Shown here piece after piece: positions 9,876 to 19,021 of a DNA stretch of 64,000 nt. A model generated the notes under the pieces. It saw nothing but the letters and a program-made list of their open reading frames with translations. It was not told where the DNA came from and searched no databases. The stretch is taken from the NCBI GenBank assembly GCA_963605405.1, contig CAVCUP010000011.1, positions 19,544-83,543 of the forward strand, in the 5' to 3' direction. This stretch comes from Paratractidigestivibacter sp963605405 (lineage in GTDB: Bacteria > Actinomycetota > Coriobacteriia > Coriobacteriales > Atopobiaceae). A program made the translations under genes and the position numbers. How positions within the stretch are numbered: position 1 is the first letter of the stretch; every line of letters begins with the position of its first letter.

Positions 9876-12140
9876 GTGCGGAGATTACTGACGAATTTCG
9901 GCAGCGCAATATCGCACATCGAAGAAAGACCGTTCCTTCTGCTGTGGACCTATCTCTTTCTCGCGACCCCATACGTAGCGTTCCCCGGCATCCAGAGCGG
10001 TAAAACGAACGCCGCCGCCTGCATCGCGGCGGGAATCCTCGTCGTGGGAATTATCTGGAAGCTCCATCCCGCTCCGACGAGCATCTTTCTTCCGCCAAGA
10101 ATCCGAGGCAGCATCGCCATCCTCGGAGTTGCGGCGTTCCTCCCTTACGCTATTTTCGAGCTCGGCTCGATGCCCTGGATTCTTCACCCAACCACCGATA
10201 CGTTGACCGGCTTTTGGAAAGAGCCCCTGGCCGGCCCCTTCCGCTTTATTGACACGGCGGTTGGCTACGTCCCACTGCTTCCGGGCAGCGCCCTGGCCGC
10301 TTACCTGTTTGCCTCTCGCCCAAAGTCCGAGCAGATATCCAGAGGATTGAGCAGGCCTTGCCCGAGACTACTTCTCGAACTCGTTTTTGCCGGCCTGCTC
10401 AAACAGCCCCTCAATGACGCCCCTGTAGGCCAGCCCCTTCTCAAGTGCCTGCATTTTGTTCTTGGCGCCTGCCTGGCCCTCGCTATCGTCGCGGCGGTCT
10501 CGAGAGAGCGCGACCGTGAAATTGACTGCCTGCTTGCCTATGCTCTTGGCATCCTATTGTGGAATGAGGCCTCGCGCGTCGTAGGGCCTCCCCCGTTGGA
10601 CCCCTTTGTCGTGGGCTCGTTAGTAGCGCTCCTTAGCTTTGGCACGACCCTCCTGATCATCGTCGTGACGCTCAGCCGACCAAAACAGCCTCGGGGCAAC
10701 GAGCGGGAACTCCCCCGGAAGCCCTCCGAATATCTTTGCCAACTTGAAGGCTGCGCCAATCTGTCCGCCGCAGAACGCGGCTGCCTCAATCTGCTGGTCG
10801 ACGGCAATGCGAGCTCAGAAATAGCCGCGCAGCTTGGGAAATCGCCCTCGACCGTCCGCGTCTTATTAAGCCGTTCCTACAGGAAGCTCGGCGTGTCCAA
10901 CGCGGCCGAACTCATGGCCAGCCTCGAGGAGAAGCGTCTTCTCGCCGCCGGCATCACGGCCGACGCAGGACAGGCCCAATCACATGAAGCCTCCCGCTGG
11001 GGATGCTTTGACGGGGCGTTCCTTCTTCTAGCCGCGCTGCCGCTCTGGCACTATGACCTTGCCTGGGGAATCGGCCGTGAATTGTACCTGCCCCTGGGAA
11101 CGGGCCTGTTTGCCGCAGGGATACCCCAACTGCTGGGAACAGAGCCGCGACAAGCGAGGTTGCCGCGGCCCATCGTCCATGTTCTCGGCGGACTGTGCGT
11201 AGCGCTCAAGGTGCTTCAAGCTGTTTGCGAAGATTCACGTGGCATAGACTTAGCCCTGGTCGCCTCCCCCTTCTTCTTTGGAGTCGCATTCACGCTTGGA
11301 TCAAGCGACAAGGACCGCCCCGTTCAGTTTCGCGGAATTGATTTTCCGCCCGTTCTTCTCGCGCAAGCAATCGGCGTGCTCATCGAAGAGCTTTGGAGAG
11401 ACCACGGCTATTTTTCCATCCTTGCCCCGCTTACACCCCTAGCCATCGCTTTGACGGCAAACGGCGCAGCCCTGCTATGGCGGATCGACCGCAAGGTCGC
11501 GGCCCCCTTGCTGCTTGGATGCGCGGGGCTGTTCTCATGCCTTGTCCTGCTTGGAGCGGCATCAATCTTTGAGGCCATCGCTTTGTCTTGCTGCGCCGTC
11601 AGCTTCTGCATGGCCTTCATGCTTGCTCGCACAACCGAAGTGCTCGCAACCCCGCTTCCCCATCTCGCCCCCAGCCTAGGCCTCGGAATACTGGCCGGGG
11701 ACGTCCTGGTCGGCTCATTTGCGGATCGTCTTGTGTTTAACGACACCGCGCTTCGCTATTTTGGCGGGCAATCGGGGCTATACGCCGCAGGCGGCGCAAG
11801 TCTCGGAATACTGTCCTTTGCCATGGCCCTAGCCGTAACCGCCTACTCGCTGCGCCTCTCGAACGACATGGACGCTGACGCGCTGCGAGGGCGGCTGAGT
11901 CCAGCTGGCCGAGAAACCAGGGTCTTGGCGCTCTTTACCGCCAAGGGGCTCACCGAGCAAGAGGCGATTGTGATGTCAAAAATCGCCGAGGGTTTAAGCG
12001 GACCGGAGATCTCGGAGACCATCAACTACTCCCGAGGGACCGTGAACAACCTGCGCCTCAGCGGGTACTCGAAGCTCGATATCCATAGCAGAAAGGAACT
12101 AATCTCCTATATTTCTGCAGGTATAGGGCCTGTAAACTGA
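9876..12140 (+). CDS. Polytopic membrane regulator with two LuxR-type HTH domains
   Basis: A 754-residue protein built as membrane block, HTH, membrane block, HTH. About eight hydrophobic segments span residues 20-280. A LuxR-type HTH follows at about 293-350 (LSAAERGCLNLLVDGNASSEIAAQLG...STVRVLLSRSYRKLGV). About ten more hydrophobic segments span 370-660, and a second LuxR-type HTH lies at about 676-750 (EAIVMSKIAEGLSGPEISET...GTVNNLRLSGYSKLDIHS). Coriobacteriia are rich in membrane LuxR proteins, but these normally have one C-terminal HTH; this looks like a tandem duplication or fusion. The start is GTG 9876. It is transcribed toward, and probably controls, the ABC cluster that follows. The ligand is unknown. 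Confidence 0.85.
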   Translation: MRRLLTNFGSAISHIEERPFLLLWTYLFLATPYVAFPGIQSGKTNAAACIAAGILVVGIIWKLHPAPTSIFLPPRIRGSIAILGVAAFLPYAIFELGSMPWILHPTTDTLTGFWKEPLAGPFRFIDTAVGYVPLLPGSALAAYLFASRPKSEQISRGLSRPCPRLLLELVFAGLLKQPLNDAPVGQPLLKCLHFVLGACLALAIVAAVSRERDREIDCLLAYALGILLWNEASRVVGPPPLDPFVVGSLVALLSFGTTLLIIVVTLSRPKQPRGNERELPRKPSEYLCQLEGCANLSAAERGCLNLLVDGNASSEIAAQLGKSPSTVRVLLSRSYRKLGVSNAAELMASLEEKRLLAAGITADAGQAQSHEASRWGCFDGAFLLLAALPLWHYDLAWGIGRELYLPLGTGLFAAGIPQLLGTEPRQARLPRPIVHVLGGLCVALKVLQAVCEDSRGIDLALVASPFFFGVAFTLGSSDKDRPVQFRGIDFPPVLLAQAIGVLIEELWRDHGYFSILAPLTPLAIALTANGAALLWRIDRKVAAPLLLGCAGLFSCLVLLGAASIFEAIALSCCAVSFCMAFMLARTTEVLATPLPHLAPSLGLGILAGDVLVGSFADRLVFNDTALRYFGGQSGLYAAGGASLGILSFAMALAVTAYSLRLSNDMDADALRGRLSPAGRETRVLALFTAKGLTEQEAIVMSKIAEGLSGPEISETINYSRGTVNNLRLSGYSKLDIHSRKELISYISAGIGPVN

Positions 12141-12252
12141 CTCTTTCCCCTATTTCATACCCTTGTTTACGGACAGACAAAGCCCCTATTTGGCATCCTC
12201 GTCCTGACGGGCGCCCTAAACCCAACAGACAAGATGAACAAAGGAGCGACAG

Positions 12253-12312
12253 ATGTCCGATTCTACGACCGCGCCGCGACTCCGGCGCACATTTATCGCC
12301 GCTGGCTTGTGA
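12253..12312 (+). CDS. Putative 19-residue micro-ORF before the ABC cluster
   Basis: An ATG with a strong, well-spaced ribosome binding site (AAAGGAGCGACAG) opens a 19-codon frame (MSDSTTAPRLRRTFIAAGL) that stops 7 nt before the start of the next gene. That next gene has no good binding site of its own, so this ORF may serve for translational coupling. It could also encode a small peptide substrate of the exporter. It is basic with a short hydrophobic end and resembles no peptide I recognise. Confidence 0.45.
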   Translation: MSDSTTAPRLRRTFIAAGL

Positions 12313-12319
12313 GCCCAAG

Positions 12320-12982
12320 ATGAACACGAAAGAACGCCGAACGTTGATTTTGGTCATCGTACTTGCTTTGGCATGTCTGGCCGCTGGCCTGATTCTTAAC
12401 GCCTCAGCATCAACCTCAAAACAGGCACGGGAACCTTCCGCTCCGCTCGTCTTTACCGCCGGGTCGACCGTTGAACTCAACAGTGCCTCCAACGAAGCCC
12501 GTTATATAAGAAGCGATGGCGTCGAAGCCGAGGTGGAATTCGGCTGGAGCGGCTCAATGGAGCTGACCGTCGAGAAAGCAGTGCTGTTCAAGGGCACCAG
12601 GGCCGCCGAGAAGGCAGGCGAGCTCGGCGCGGTCTCTCATGAAGACGACGACCGACTTTTGCTCGTGACGTGCCGGCTAAAGAATGTGGATGCGACGCCC
12701 ACGCGCACCGATAATTCTGGTCGGGCCGCCTTTTCCGCCTCTGTTTTTTCTGTTCCGGACCTGGAGCTCAGGTACTTCTCGGCATCGGCCGAGTCAAACG
12801 ATGCCCACGACTACTTCTCATTTCAGCTCGACAAGAACGAAGAAATTGAGTTCACTCTCGGGTATCCCTGGCAAAGCAGCAAGAACGGAGCCCTCGGCGA
12901 GATTCCCGAGTTCATGGCCCCGGGAATCGACGGCGCAAAAGGTCATTACCTCATCAACCTCGCAACGACGATTGAGGAGTGA
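12320..12982 (+). CDS. Membrane-anchored extracytoplasmic protein of the ABC cluster
   Basis: A 220-residue protein with a basic N-terminus and one hydrophobic segment (LILVIVLALACLAAGLIL, residues 9-26), then an extracytoplasmic beta-rich domain. LACLAAG is not a clean lipobox, so an uncleaved anchor is as likely as a lipoprotein. Its plan (anchor, then a domain with a late 'charged-strand plus valine-rich strand' pattern near LLLVTCRLKNVDATPT) is echoed by the last gene of the cluster, which suggests distant paralogy. Its stop overlaps or abuts the first permease. An accessory or substrate-contact protein of the exporter is an inference from context. Confidence 0.7.
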   Translation: MNTKERRTLILVIVLALACLAAGLILNASASTSKQAREPSAPLVFTAGSTVELNSASNEARYIRSDGVEAEVEFGWSGSMELTVEKAVLFKGTRAAEKAGELGAVSHEDDDRLLLVTCRLKNVDATPTRTDNSGRAAFSASVFSVPDLELRYFSASAESNDAHDYFSFQLDKNEEIEFTLGYPWQSSKNGALGEIPEFMAPGIDGAKGHYLINLATTIEE

Positions 12983-12987
12983 TCCCG

Positions 12988-13839
12988 GTGGCTTCCCTTA
13001 TTCGAATGGAGCTCGGCAAGGCATTCCGAAATCCATGGTTTCTCGTCTCGTCGGCAATTTCCACCGCCCTCGCCGTTGCAAGCGCCGTCGGAAACATCGT
13101 TTATCACTGTGAGTACGGCGTTTTCGAGCTCTATACACACAAGTATGTTTCCCCCGTGCCCGACAGTTGCTTCAAGTGGTGGATATCGTTGGATTTTCTG
13201 CAGCCGACGTCGTCGCTGCTGTTCCACCTTCTGCCATTACTGTCCGTCATCCCATACGCATGGTCATACCAGACGGAGCTGCAATGCGGCTATCTTGGGC
13301 AAGTCCTGTCACGAACTAGGCGCCGCGACTACCTGGTAGCAAAGGGCATAGCGGCTTTCTCAAGCGGCGCAATGGTGGCAGCGGCACCGTTGCTCATTAA
13401 CTTCCTGCTGCTTGCAGCGTTTATACCGGCCTATATACCCGACATCACAGAAGTGCTCTACCTGGGCGTATATCCAGATGACATCTGGTCTTGGTTCTTC
13501 TACAATGCGCCGGTCGCGTACGTCCTTCTTTTCTCGGCGCTGGCCTCGCTCATATGCGGGCTCTGGGCGCTCTTTGTCCTATCCCTGTCCTACCTTATCG
13601 AGAACCGCGTGGCCTTGCTTTTGAGCCCCTACCTCGCAAGCCTCATTCTTCAATTTCTGAGCGAGCGCATCTACCTTGTGCTCGGAATCAACGGCCCTCA
13701 GCTAGGGCTCGCCGCAAACATGCGGGCCGGCACAGAGAGCTACGCGCAGGTTTGGTGGGTTATCGCGCTCGAGTGCACCGCCCTGTTCCTCGCTTCCTTT
13801 CTTCTCACAAACAGACAGGTGAGGGGGGACGTGCTGTGA
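12988..13839 (+). CDS. ABC-2-type transporter permease
   Basis: A 283-residue polytopic protein. It opens with a cytoplasmic amphipathic start (ASLIRMELGKAFRNPWF) and about six membrane segments, the usual plan of an ABC-2 exporter permease. I prefer the GTG at 12988, 8 nt after GAGGAG, over the GTG at 12979 that overlaps the preceding stop. The next permease starts inside its stop codon. With the following permease and ATPase it resembles small exporters of the lantibiotic-immunity or antimicrobial-efflux kind. The substrate cannot be read from the sequence. Confidence 0.8.
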   Translation: MASLIRMELGKAFRNPWFLVSSAISTALAVASAVGNIVYHCEYGVFELYTHKYVSPVPDSCFKWWISLDFLQPTSSLLFHLLPLLSVIPYAWSYQTELQCGYLGQVLSRTRRRDYLVAKGIAAFSSGAMVAAAPLLINFLLLAAFIPAYIPDITEVLYLGVYPDDIWSWFFYNAPVAYVLLFSALASLICGLWALFVLSLSYLIENRVALLLSPYLASLILQFLSERIYLVLGINGPQLGLAANMRAGTESYAQVWWVIALECTALFLASFLLTNRQVRGDVL

Positions 13840-14672
13840 GGCGCTCGCCGCTACATCTCGACCTTACAGAAGGATTGCGGGAAGTCGGCAAATGGTATTT
13901 CGTCTGCGCTGCGCTCGCCGCATCGTCGGCCATTTCCTTCGCGCTCACCGCTCGGGCAAGAGGGTTCAGCCCCGATGAGGCGCCGTGTAACTTCGGCAAC
14001 CTGACGGCATGCGCTTTTGCTGGGATGGAGGCGTTCTTACCTTCACCAAGCGAGCCGTTCCAGTTTCCCGTGAGCTGGGCGCTCATGATGCTTCTAGTCA
14101 CCTATATGACTCTGGGATACCCCTATCGCGACCTCATGGGGTTTGGTCAAAAGGTGCTCATATCGAGCGCGAACCGACGCTCGTGGTGGCTAAGCAAATG
14201 CGTCTGGACCACAGTGTGCGTCCTGCTCTTTTGGGCCGTGTTCCTCGGTGTTACCGCCTTGGCCTCAATGGTCCTAGGCAGTGGCCTGGGACTCGAGATA
14301 TCCCCGAGCATCGAAAAGGTCCTGCGCCTGCGTATCCCGGTCAGGTTCAATGAAATGGACTATTTGGCTTTCCTGTGCTCAATCCCGCCGATTACCATCG
14401 CACTTTGCCTGGCTCAGCTCTGCTTATCCCTGTTTGTAACTCCCATGATCAGTTACCTCGCGATGTTTTCCCTGCTGTTCCTTTCCGCCTTCTACTATCA
14501 GGCACCGTTTTTGCTCGGCAACTACCTTATGGCGCTCAGAACACCGGGATTTGCCGGGTCAGGGTTTCACCCGGCTTGGGGGGTACTACTCGCCGTTCTG
14601 CTCTCTATGTGCTCAATCGCCATCGGCGACAAGCGTTTCTCCCACATGGATATTCTCGAAAAGGAGTCGTGA
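13836..14672 (+). CDS. Second ABC transporter permease of the cluster
   Basis: A 278-residue membrane protein starting at GTG 13836, which overlaps the TGA of the upstream permease (GTGA), behind GAGGGGGGAC. It begins RRSPLHLDLTEGLREVGKW and contains about six hydrophobic segments, including one near LMMLLVTYMTLGYPYRDL. An open frame continues upstream of this start, but that part overlaps the other permease and is not coding. The ATP-binding gene begins 1 bp after its stop. Two unlike permeases plus one ATPase suggest a heterodimeric membrane domain. Confidence 0.78.
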   Translation: MRRSPLHLDLTEGLREVGKWYFVCAALAASSAISFALTARARGFSPDEAPCNFGNLTACAFAGMEAFLPSPSEPFQFPVSWALMMLLVTYMTLGYPYRDLMGFGQKVLISSANRRSWWLSKCVWTTVCVLLFWAVFLGVTALASMVLGSGLGLEISPSIEKVLRLRIPVRFNEMDYLAFLCSIPPITIALCLAQLCLSLFVTPMISYLAMFSLLFLSAFYYQAPFLLGNYLMALRTPGFAGSGFHPAWGVLLAVLLSMCSIAIGDKRFSHMDILEKES

Positions 14673-14673
14673 C

Positions 14674-15318
14674 ATGAGCGTCATCGTCAACGACCTGTGC
14701 AAGACCATTAAAGGCAGCGTCGTGCTCAGCAATATCGACATAGAAGCCCCTTCCGGAACCATCACCGGACTCGCCGGCGTGAACGGCTCTGGCAAGAGCA
14801 TGTTGATGCGAGCGATTGCGGGCCTGATCCGACCAACTTCAGGCCGGATTACCGTAGACGGAAAGGCCCTGGGAAAAGAGGTCGAATTTCCGTCGAGTGT
14901 CGGCCTCCTCATCGAGGGCCCGGCGTTTCTCAATGGCCGCACGGGGTTCGAGAACCTAAGGTTGCTGGCAAGCATTGCAGGGCGAGCAGGCGACGATCGC
15001 ATCAGAGAGACGCTAAAGTTTGTCGGCCTCGCCCCAGACGATAGACGACGATATTCCAAGTACTCCCTTGGCATGAAGCAGCGCCTGGGACTCGCGGCAG
15101 CGATTATGGAAAGGCCGCGGCTCCTCCTGCTCGACGAGCCGACGAATGCCCTTGACTCCGCAGGGGTCGAGATGCTCAAGAGGCTCGTAAGGGGTTACCG
15201 AGACCATGGCGCGACCGTTATTCTCTCTTGTCACGACGCCACGACGCTGCGTGAACTGTCAGACCATATCTACTACCTCGCGGAAGGTCACATCGATGGT
15301 CACGAATCGCTCCATTAG
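14674..15318 (+). CDS. ABC transporter ATP-binding protein
   Basis: A 214-residue nucleotide-binding subunit. Walker A is GVNGSGKS, the signature region reads SLGMKQRLGLAAA, and Walker B is LLLLDEPTNALD followed by the switch histidine in ILSCHDA. The SLGMKQR form of the signature is common in exporters of the BcrA/CcmA type. The ATG at 14674 sits behind AAAGGAGTCG. The last gene of the cluster starts inside its 3' end. It should energise the two permeases just upstream. Confidence 0.93.
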   Translation: MSVIVNDLCKTIKGSVVLSNIDIEAPSGTITGLAGVNGSGKSMLMRAIAGLIRPTSGRITVDGKALGKEVEFPSSVGLLIEGPAFLNGRTGFENLRLLASIAGRAGDDRIRETLKFVGLAPDDRRRYSKYSLGMKQRLGLAAAIMERPRLLLLDEPTNALDSAGVEMLKRLVRGYRDHGATVILSCHDATTLRELSDHIYYLAEGHIDGHESLH

Positions 15319-15964
15319 CCGAGAGGCAATAAGCAGAAAGGTCGCCGTGATCATCGGCGTCATCATATCCGTTGCGCTCACATCCGCGCTCGCCCTCAGA
15401 ATTCAGATAGTCAATCAGTCGCAGCTCGTTATTCCCGAGCGTCATTTCTCCATGGGGGATGAAGTCGACCTTGATGGCTCCTTCATCTATGACAATCAGG
15501 AGAATACGGCCGGCTACAGCGTACGGGTCGATAAGGCCGAGGTCATGTCCGCAAGCGAGTATATAAAGCGTTATGCGAAAGGCGGCAGCACGGGCAGCGC
15601 CGCCTCTAAAGCAGAGGGCGATGTGCTTGTGCTGACGTATACGATAACAAACGCCGATAACGAAACCGGCTTCCTCGATATGGTCATGCTCATGGCAGTC
15701 GGAGAATCGAAGAACCACTTGTACAAAGTGGACGACGCGCTCTGGGAAAGAGCCGAGCCGTCCCTGGAGAATTCCAACGCCCTGGTGCTTAAGCCAAACA
15801 GCACCTACACGACTGAGCTGCCTTTTTCGTATTACGAGGGGCCGGGTCTTTTCGAGTCAACGACCGCGCAAGACAACGAGCGGCGAGCAAAAATCGAAGA
15901 TGCCGGCTTTTCTCTCTACGTAAGCAACGCTCCGCAGCGAAACATCGTGGATATTCGGCTTTGA
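15296..15964 (+). CDS. Second membrane-anchored extracytoplasmic protein of the ABC cluster
   Basis: A 222-residue protein with one N-terminal hydrophobic anchor (VAVIIGVIISVALTSALAL) and an outside beta-rich domain. The ATG at 15296 overlaps the end of the ATPase gene by 23 bp and has GGAAGG upstream. A longer frame extends upstream but lies inside the ATPase gene. The outside domain (STYTTELPFSYYEG near the end) follows the same plan as the 12320-12982 product. The two anchored proteins bracket the exporter genes, suggesting accessory roles. No known family was recognised. Confidence 0.72.
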   Translation: MVTNRSISREAISRKVAVIIGVIISVALTSALALRIQIVNQSQLVIPERHFSMGDEVDLDGSFIYDNQENTAGYSVRVDKAEVMSASEYIKRYAKGGSTGSAASKAEGDVLVLTYTITNADNETGFLDMVMLMAVGESKNHLYKVDDALWERAEPSLENSNALVLKPNSTYTTELPFSYYEGPGLFESTTAQDNERRAKIEDAGFSLYVSNAPQRNIVDIRL

Positions 15965-15992
15965 GGCGGGGCCCGATGAACACGAGCCGTCT

Positions 15993-17921
15993 TTACAGCT
16001 CGTCGAGCTCGGCTTGCCAGAGGGCAACGCAGGCGTCGGACGGCATGCGCAGGTCTCCGCGCGGACTCACGGCGGCCGAGCCGACCTTGGGTCCGTCGGG
16101 AAGGCAGCTGCGCTTGAACTGCTGCGCGAAGTAACGGCGATAGAAGACACGCAGCCACTTGAGGATGGTCTCATCGTCGTACGTATCGCCAAGGGCGTAG
16201 CGGGCGAGGCGGTAGACCTTGCACGGGGAGGTGCCGCGGCGCAGCACCTCGTAGAGGAAGAAGTCGTGCAGCTCGTAGGGCCCGACGAGGTCCTCGGTCT
16301 TCTGAGAGATCTTTCCATCGCCGGTGGCGGGCAGGAGCTCCGGCGAGACGGGAGTGTCGAGCACGTCGTAGAGGACCTCGGACTCCTCAGCGTTTCCGCA
16401 GGTATCGGCCACATAACGCACGAGGTGGCGCACGAGGGTCTTGGGGACGGAGGCGTTGACGGCATACATGCTCATGTGGTCGCCGTTGTAGGTGGCCCAG
16501 CCGAGAGCGAGCTCCGAGAGGTCACCCGTGCCGATGACCATGCCGCCCTCCTGGTTGGCGATGTCCATGAGGATCTGGGTGCGCTCGCGGGCCTGGGAGT
16601 TCTCGTAGGTGACGTCGTGGACGGACTCGTCGTGGCCGATGTCGGAGAAGTGCAGGCGCACGGCGTCGCCGATGTTGACCTCGCGCAGGTCGGCGCCGAG
16701 CGACTCGGTGAGCTGGGTCGCGTTGTCGTGCGTGCGGTCCGTGGTGCCGAAGCCGGGCATGGTCACGCTGATGATGCCCGTGCGGTCGAGGCCGAGCAGG
16801 TCGAAGGCGCGCGCCGTGACGAGCAGCGCGAGCGTGGAGTCGAGGCCGCCCGAGATGCCGATGACGGCGCGGGTGGCATGGGTGTGCTGCAGGCGCTTGG
16901 CGAGGCCGCGAGCCTGGATGTTGAAGACATCCTCGCAGCGCTCGGCGCGGCGGGCAGGGTCGGACGGCACGAAGGGCTGCGGGTCGACGTAGCGGGTAAG
17001 GCGCGTTTCTCGCACGTCGAGCGAGAAACGCGTGACGTGGTAGGCGCGCTGAACGGGGCTTGGCGCTACATCAAAGGTTGACATGCGACGGCGCTCGGCG
17101 GCAAGAAGACGCAGGTCAATCTCGGAAACCGCGCGGCCGTCGCCGAAGGGCTTGGCCTCCGCGAGCACGCGGCCGTTCTCGGCGACGAGGTTGTGGCCGG
17201 AGAAAACGACGTCCTGCGTGGACTCGCCGGCGCCCGCGCTCGCGTAGATGTACCCGCAGATGAGGCGGGCCGACTGCCCGGAGACGAGGCTGCGGCGGTA
17301 ATCCGCCTTGCCGACAACGGCGTTGCTCGCCGAGAGGTTGCAGATGAGCGTGGCGCCGGCCTTGGCGTGCGCGATGGAAGGCGGCTCGGGAACCCAAAGG
17401 TCCTCGCAGAGCTCGACCGCGACCGAAAGCTCGGGCATATCCTCGCAGCTAAAGAGCTGGGAGGCGCCGAAGGGCACGTCGAGGGAGCCCGCGATGTCGA
17501 TGGGCACGACGTCCGTGGTGCCGGCAACGAAGTGACGGCCCTCGTAGAACTCGTTGTACGTGGGCAGGTAGCGCTTGGGCACGACGCCCAGCACGGTGCC
17601 GGCGCAGACGACGGCCGCGCAGTTGTAAAGCTTGGCGTTGACGCGCACCGGCAGGCCCACGAGCAGCAGCGCGTTCAGGTCCGAGGTCGCCCGCGCGAAG
17701 TCCGCGAGGCCCTGCTCGGCGGACGCGAGAAGCGCGTCTTGCCAAAAGAGGTCCTCGCAGGTGTAGGCCGTGAGGCAGAGCTCGGGCAGCACGACGACCA
17801 TCGCGCCGTCCTCGGTGCAGGCGCGTCGCGCGGTCTCCACGCAGGCGTTTACGTTGTGCGCGACGTCGGCGACGCGTACCTCCGGCGTGATCGCCGCGAC
17901 CTTAACGAACCCGTCCTGCAT
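15993..17921 (-). CDS. nadE: Glutamine-dependent NAD+ synthetase
   Basis: This 642-residue enzyme makes NAD+ from deamido-NAD+, ATP and glutamine. The N-terminal nitrilase-like amidase (about residues 1-290) shows the catalytic triad context: Glu in VVLPELCLTAY, Lys in VVPKRYLPTYNEFYE and Cys in VAVELCEDLWVP. The C-terminal synthetase has the PP-loop GISGGLDSTLALLV, and GTGDLSELALGW further on. The length fits the two-domain form. Start ATG 17921 has GGAGGGCTGAGAG upstream. It converges with the ABC cluster, with 28 bp between stops. Confidence 0.97.
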   Translation of the reverse strand: MQDGFVKVAAITPEVRVADVAHNVNACVETARRACTEDGAMVVVLPELCLTAYTCEDLFWQDALLASAEQGLADFARATSDLNALLLVGLPVRVNAKLYNCAAVVCAGTVLGVVPKRYLPTYNEFYEGRHFVAGTTDVVPIDIAGSLDVPFGASQLFSCEDMPELSVAVELCEDLWVPEPPSIAHAKAGATLICNLSASNAVVGKADYRRSLVSGQSARLICGYIYASAGAGESTQDVVFSGHNLVAENGRVLAEAKPFGDGRAVSEIDLRLLAAERRRMSTFDVAPSPVQRAYHVTRFSLDVRETRLTRYVDPQPFVPSDPARRAERCEDVFNIQARGLAKRLQHTHATRAVIGISGGLDSTLALLVTARAFDLLGLDRTGIISVTMPGFGTTDRTHDNATQLTESLGADLREVNIGDAVRLHFSDIGHDESVHDVTYENSQARERTQILMDIANQEGGMVIGTGDLSELALGWATYNGDHMSMYAVNASVPKTLVRHLVRYVADTCGNAEESEVLYDVLDTPVSPELLPATGDGKISQKTEDLVGPYELHDFFLYEVLRRGTSPCKVYRLARYALGDTYDDETILKWLRVFYRRYFAQQFKRSCLPDGPKVGSAAVSPRGDLRMPSDACVALWQAELDEL

Positions 17922-18086
17922 CTCTCAGCCCTCCTGGATAGTGGGCAGGGACCCTCCCCCGCCCTCAATCTCGCCTCTTTGGGAACGAGGCCGCTTTCGT
18001 TTCCGGCGGAGCCACAAGCGGCTGAGCCGAAGCGAACGCCCCCGGTCAAAGGTTAGCGCATTGCGACAACGGTTCTCTACCGCCCG

Positions 18087-18130
18087 AAGAAAAAGAAGCG
18101 ACGCAAAGATGCAGCTCTTTACGTCGCTTC
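18087..18130 (-). terminator. Intrinsic terminator of the amino-acid ABC operon
   Basis: On the minus strand GAAGCGACG and CGTCGCTTC form a stem followed by TTTTTC. It lies about 30 bp after the stop of the ATPase gene at 18161. Confidence 0.85.
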
Positions 18131-18160
18131 GCGCGTGGTTAACAAGGGTGGCGCGGCACG

Positions 18161-19018
18161 CTAATCGAGGTAGCGGGCAAGGAACTCGCGGGTGCGGGGA
18201 AGCTTGGGGTTGCTGAACATCTCCGCGGGGCTCGAGGCCTCGGCTATGACGCCCTTGTCCATAAAGACGACCTGGTCGGAGACGTTCTTTGCGAACTCCA
18301 TCTCGTGCGTGACCACGACCATCGTCATGCCCTCGGCCGCGAGGTCGCGCATGACGTTCAGGACCTCGCCGGAAATCTCCGGGTCGAGAGCGGAGGTCGG
18401 CTCGTCGAAGAGCATGAGGTCGGGCTGCATGCAGAGGGCGCGCGCGATGGCCACGCGCTGCTTCTGTCCGCCGGAGAGCGTCTGGGCGCTCGCCTGCGCG
18501 AAGTCGGCGAGGCCCACGGCGTCCAAGTGGCGCATCGCGACCTTCTCGGCCTCGGCCTTGGTCATCTTCTTAAGGGTAACGGGCGCCAAAGTGCAGTTGT
18601 CGAGCACGTTCATGTTGTTGAACAGGTTGAAGCCCTGGAACACCATGCCGATCTTTTCGCGCAGCTTGTTCACGTCGACGTGGTCGGCGGCGAGGTCGGC
18701 GCCGCGGAACCAGACATGGCCGGAATCGGGGGTCTCCAGCAGGTTCAGGCAGCGCAGCATGGTCGACTTGCCGGAACCGGACGCGCCGATGATCGTCACG
18801 ACCTGGCCGGGAAGAACCTCGAGGTCGATGCCGCGCAGGACCGCATGATCGCCGAAGGACTTGCGCAGGCCCTCGACGCGGATCACGGGCTCGGGGGCGT
18901 TGCCGGAAGCGGCGGTCGGCGCAATGCCCGCGCCCGCGGTCGGCGCGCTCTCCGCCGGCGGCTCGTACGGCTGGCCCGCCACGGCGGCGGCGATCTTCGC
19001 GTACTTCTCGTTAGCCAT
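18161..19018 (-). CDS. Polar amino-acid ABC transporter ATP-binding protein
   Basis: A 285-residue GlnQ/HisP-type ATPase. After a Pro/Ala-rich N-terminal extension of about 45 residues comes VIRVEGLRKSFG, Walker A GASGSGKST, the Q-loop MVFQGFNLF, signature LSGGQKQRVAIARAL and Walker B LMLFDEPTSALDPE. It ends three bases before the permease gene start on the same strand. The unusual N-terminal extension looks disordered. The substrate is likely a polar amino acid, judged from family and partners only. Confidence 0.95.
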   Translation of the reverse strand: MANEKYAKIAAAVAGQPYEPPAESAPTAGAGIAPTAASGNAPEPVIRVEGLRKSFGDHAVLRGIDLEVLPGQVVTIIGASGSGKSTMLRCLNLLETPDSGHVWFRGADLAADHVDVNKLREKIGMVFQGFNLFNNMNVLDNCTLAPVTLKKMTKAEAEKVAMRHLDAVGLADFAQASAQTLSGGQKQRVAIARALCMQPDLMLFDEPTSALDPEISGEVLNVMRDLAAEGMTMVVVTHEMEFAKNVSDQVVFMDKGVIAEASSPAEMFSNPKLPRTREFLARYLD

Positions 19019-19021
19019 GAC

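Noticed and set aside
13491..13835. Upstream extension of the second ABC permease frame
   Set aside because: It overlaps the first permease, which has consistent membrane segments. The GTG at 13836 overlapping the previous stop has a good ribosome binding site.
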